Assembly: GCA_934339365.1 (NCBI GenBank)
Contig: CAKRHW010000037.1
Location: 1-5,207 of the forward strand
DNA: 5,207 bases
From: an uncultured Lachnospiraceae bacterium
GTDB lineage: Bacteria; Bacillota; Clostridia; Lachnospirales; Lachnospiraceae
Reading direction: 5' to 3'
Shown here in pieces: positions 5,170 to 5,207 of the stretch. The stretch's first letter is position 1. Each line of letters begins with the position of its first letter. Below the pieces are notes generated by a model that was given only the letters and a program-made list of their open reading frames with translations, was not told the DNA's origin and ran no database searches. The position numbers and the translations under genes were made by a program.

Positions 5170-5193
5170 ATCCCCGAGCTTCGGTTCGGGGAT
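5170..5193. terminator. UUCG-capped GC-rich hairpin
   Basis: A 10-bp stem ATCCCCGAGC / GTTCGGGGAT (one G-T pair) closes a TTCG tetraloop, a very stable fold. It is GC-rich in an AT-rich stretch. The plus strand lacks a proper T-tract afterwards (TACTCATATTGCTT). On the minus strand the stem is followed by CTTTCATTT, so it may serve a leftward transcript entering from the right. A terminator for either strand is plausible. Confidence 0.55.
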
Positions 5194-5207
5194 TACTCAT
5201 ATTGCTT

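Larger units (their letters stand above)
4975..5207. other. Intergenic end of the window, no convincing gene
   Basis: The 233 bases after the kinase remnant hold only very short frames: 18 codons from the ATG at 5035 and 15 codons from the ATG at 5071. Neither has a suitable ribosome site, and neither resembles an AgrD-like precursor. The stretch does contain a promoter candidate, a long-range inverted repeat ending in a T-run, and a strong hairpin, listed separately. Confidence 0.6.

Noticed and set aside
1..5207. CRISPR array, tRNA, rRNA or riboswitch
   Set aside because: I saw no regularly spaced repeats, no tRNA-like cloverleaf and no familiar riboswitch core on either strand. A formal covariance search was not possible.

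Overview
The window looks like accessory DNA from a low-GC Firmicute, most likely a gut clostridium of the Ruminococcaceae or Lachnospiraceae type. This is an inference from AT-rich genes with strong GGAGG-like ribosome binding sites, a DUF6809-like small protein, a Tn916/ICE-style tyrosine integrase and an Agr/Blp-like LytTR-GHKL two-component pair. Base composition changes across the window: the left 0.7 kb is close to balanced, the integrase is intermediate and the two-component genes are very AT-rich. This suggests a patchwork of DNA of different origin.

Layout. Positions 1-244 hold two near-perfect sigma-A promoters pointing left, out of the window, and possibly the first codons of a leftward gene. 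Positions 245-475 (minus) encode a 76-residue DUF6809-like protein. Positions 512-706 (plus) hold a Lys/Arg-rich protein end with no clear start, closed by a hairpin at 739-764. Positions 790-1434 are one half of a type I restriction specificity subunit (HsdS), lacking its own start. It is bounded by an 11-bp direct repeat and fused to an unrelated 35-residue tail. A strong terminator follows at 1443-1478.

Positions 1474-2860 are the most interesting part. A complete tyrosine recombinase gene (1660-2760) sits between two perfect 21-bp inverted repeats (1474-1494 and 2840-2860). This is the expected geometry of a self-encoded invertible segment, or less likely of a small mobile element. A leftward promoter candidate with an exact TATAAT lies just inside the left repeat. 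As the segment now lies, that promoter would fire into the terminator next to the repeat. After inversion it would point, with no obvious terminator in between, at the two-component operon. The recombinase could therefore be the switch of a phase-variable signalling system; this is a hypothesis.

Positions 2962-4974 are that operon: a LytTR response regulator followed one base later by an AgrC-like membrane sensor kinase. The kinase gene carries a one-base deletion near 4901-4903 that cuts off the last strands of its ATPase domain; the missing tail is still readable in the next frame to 4974. No AgrB/AgrD-like peptide genes are in the window. Positions 4975-5207 contain no convincing gene, but do contain a promoter candidate, a long-range stem ending in a T-run, and a UUCG-capped hairpin.
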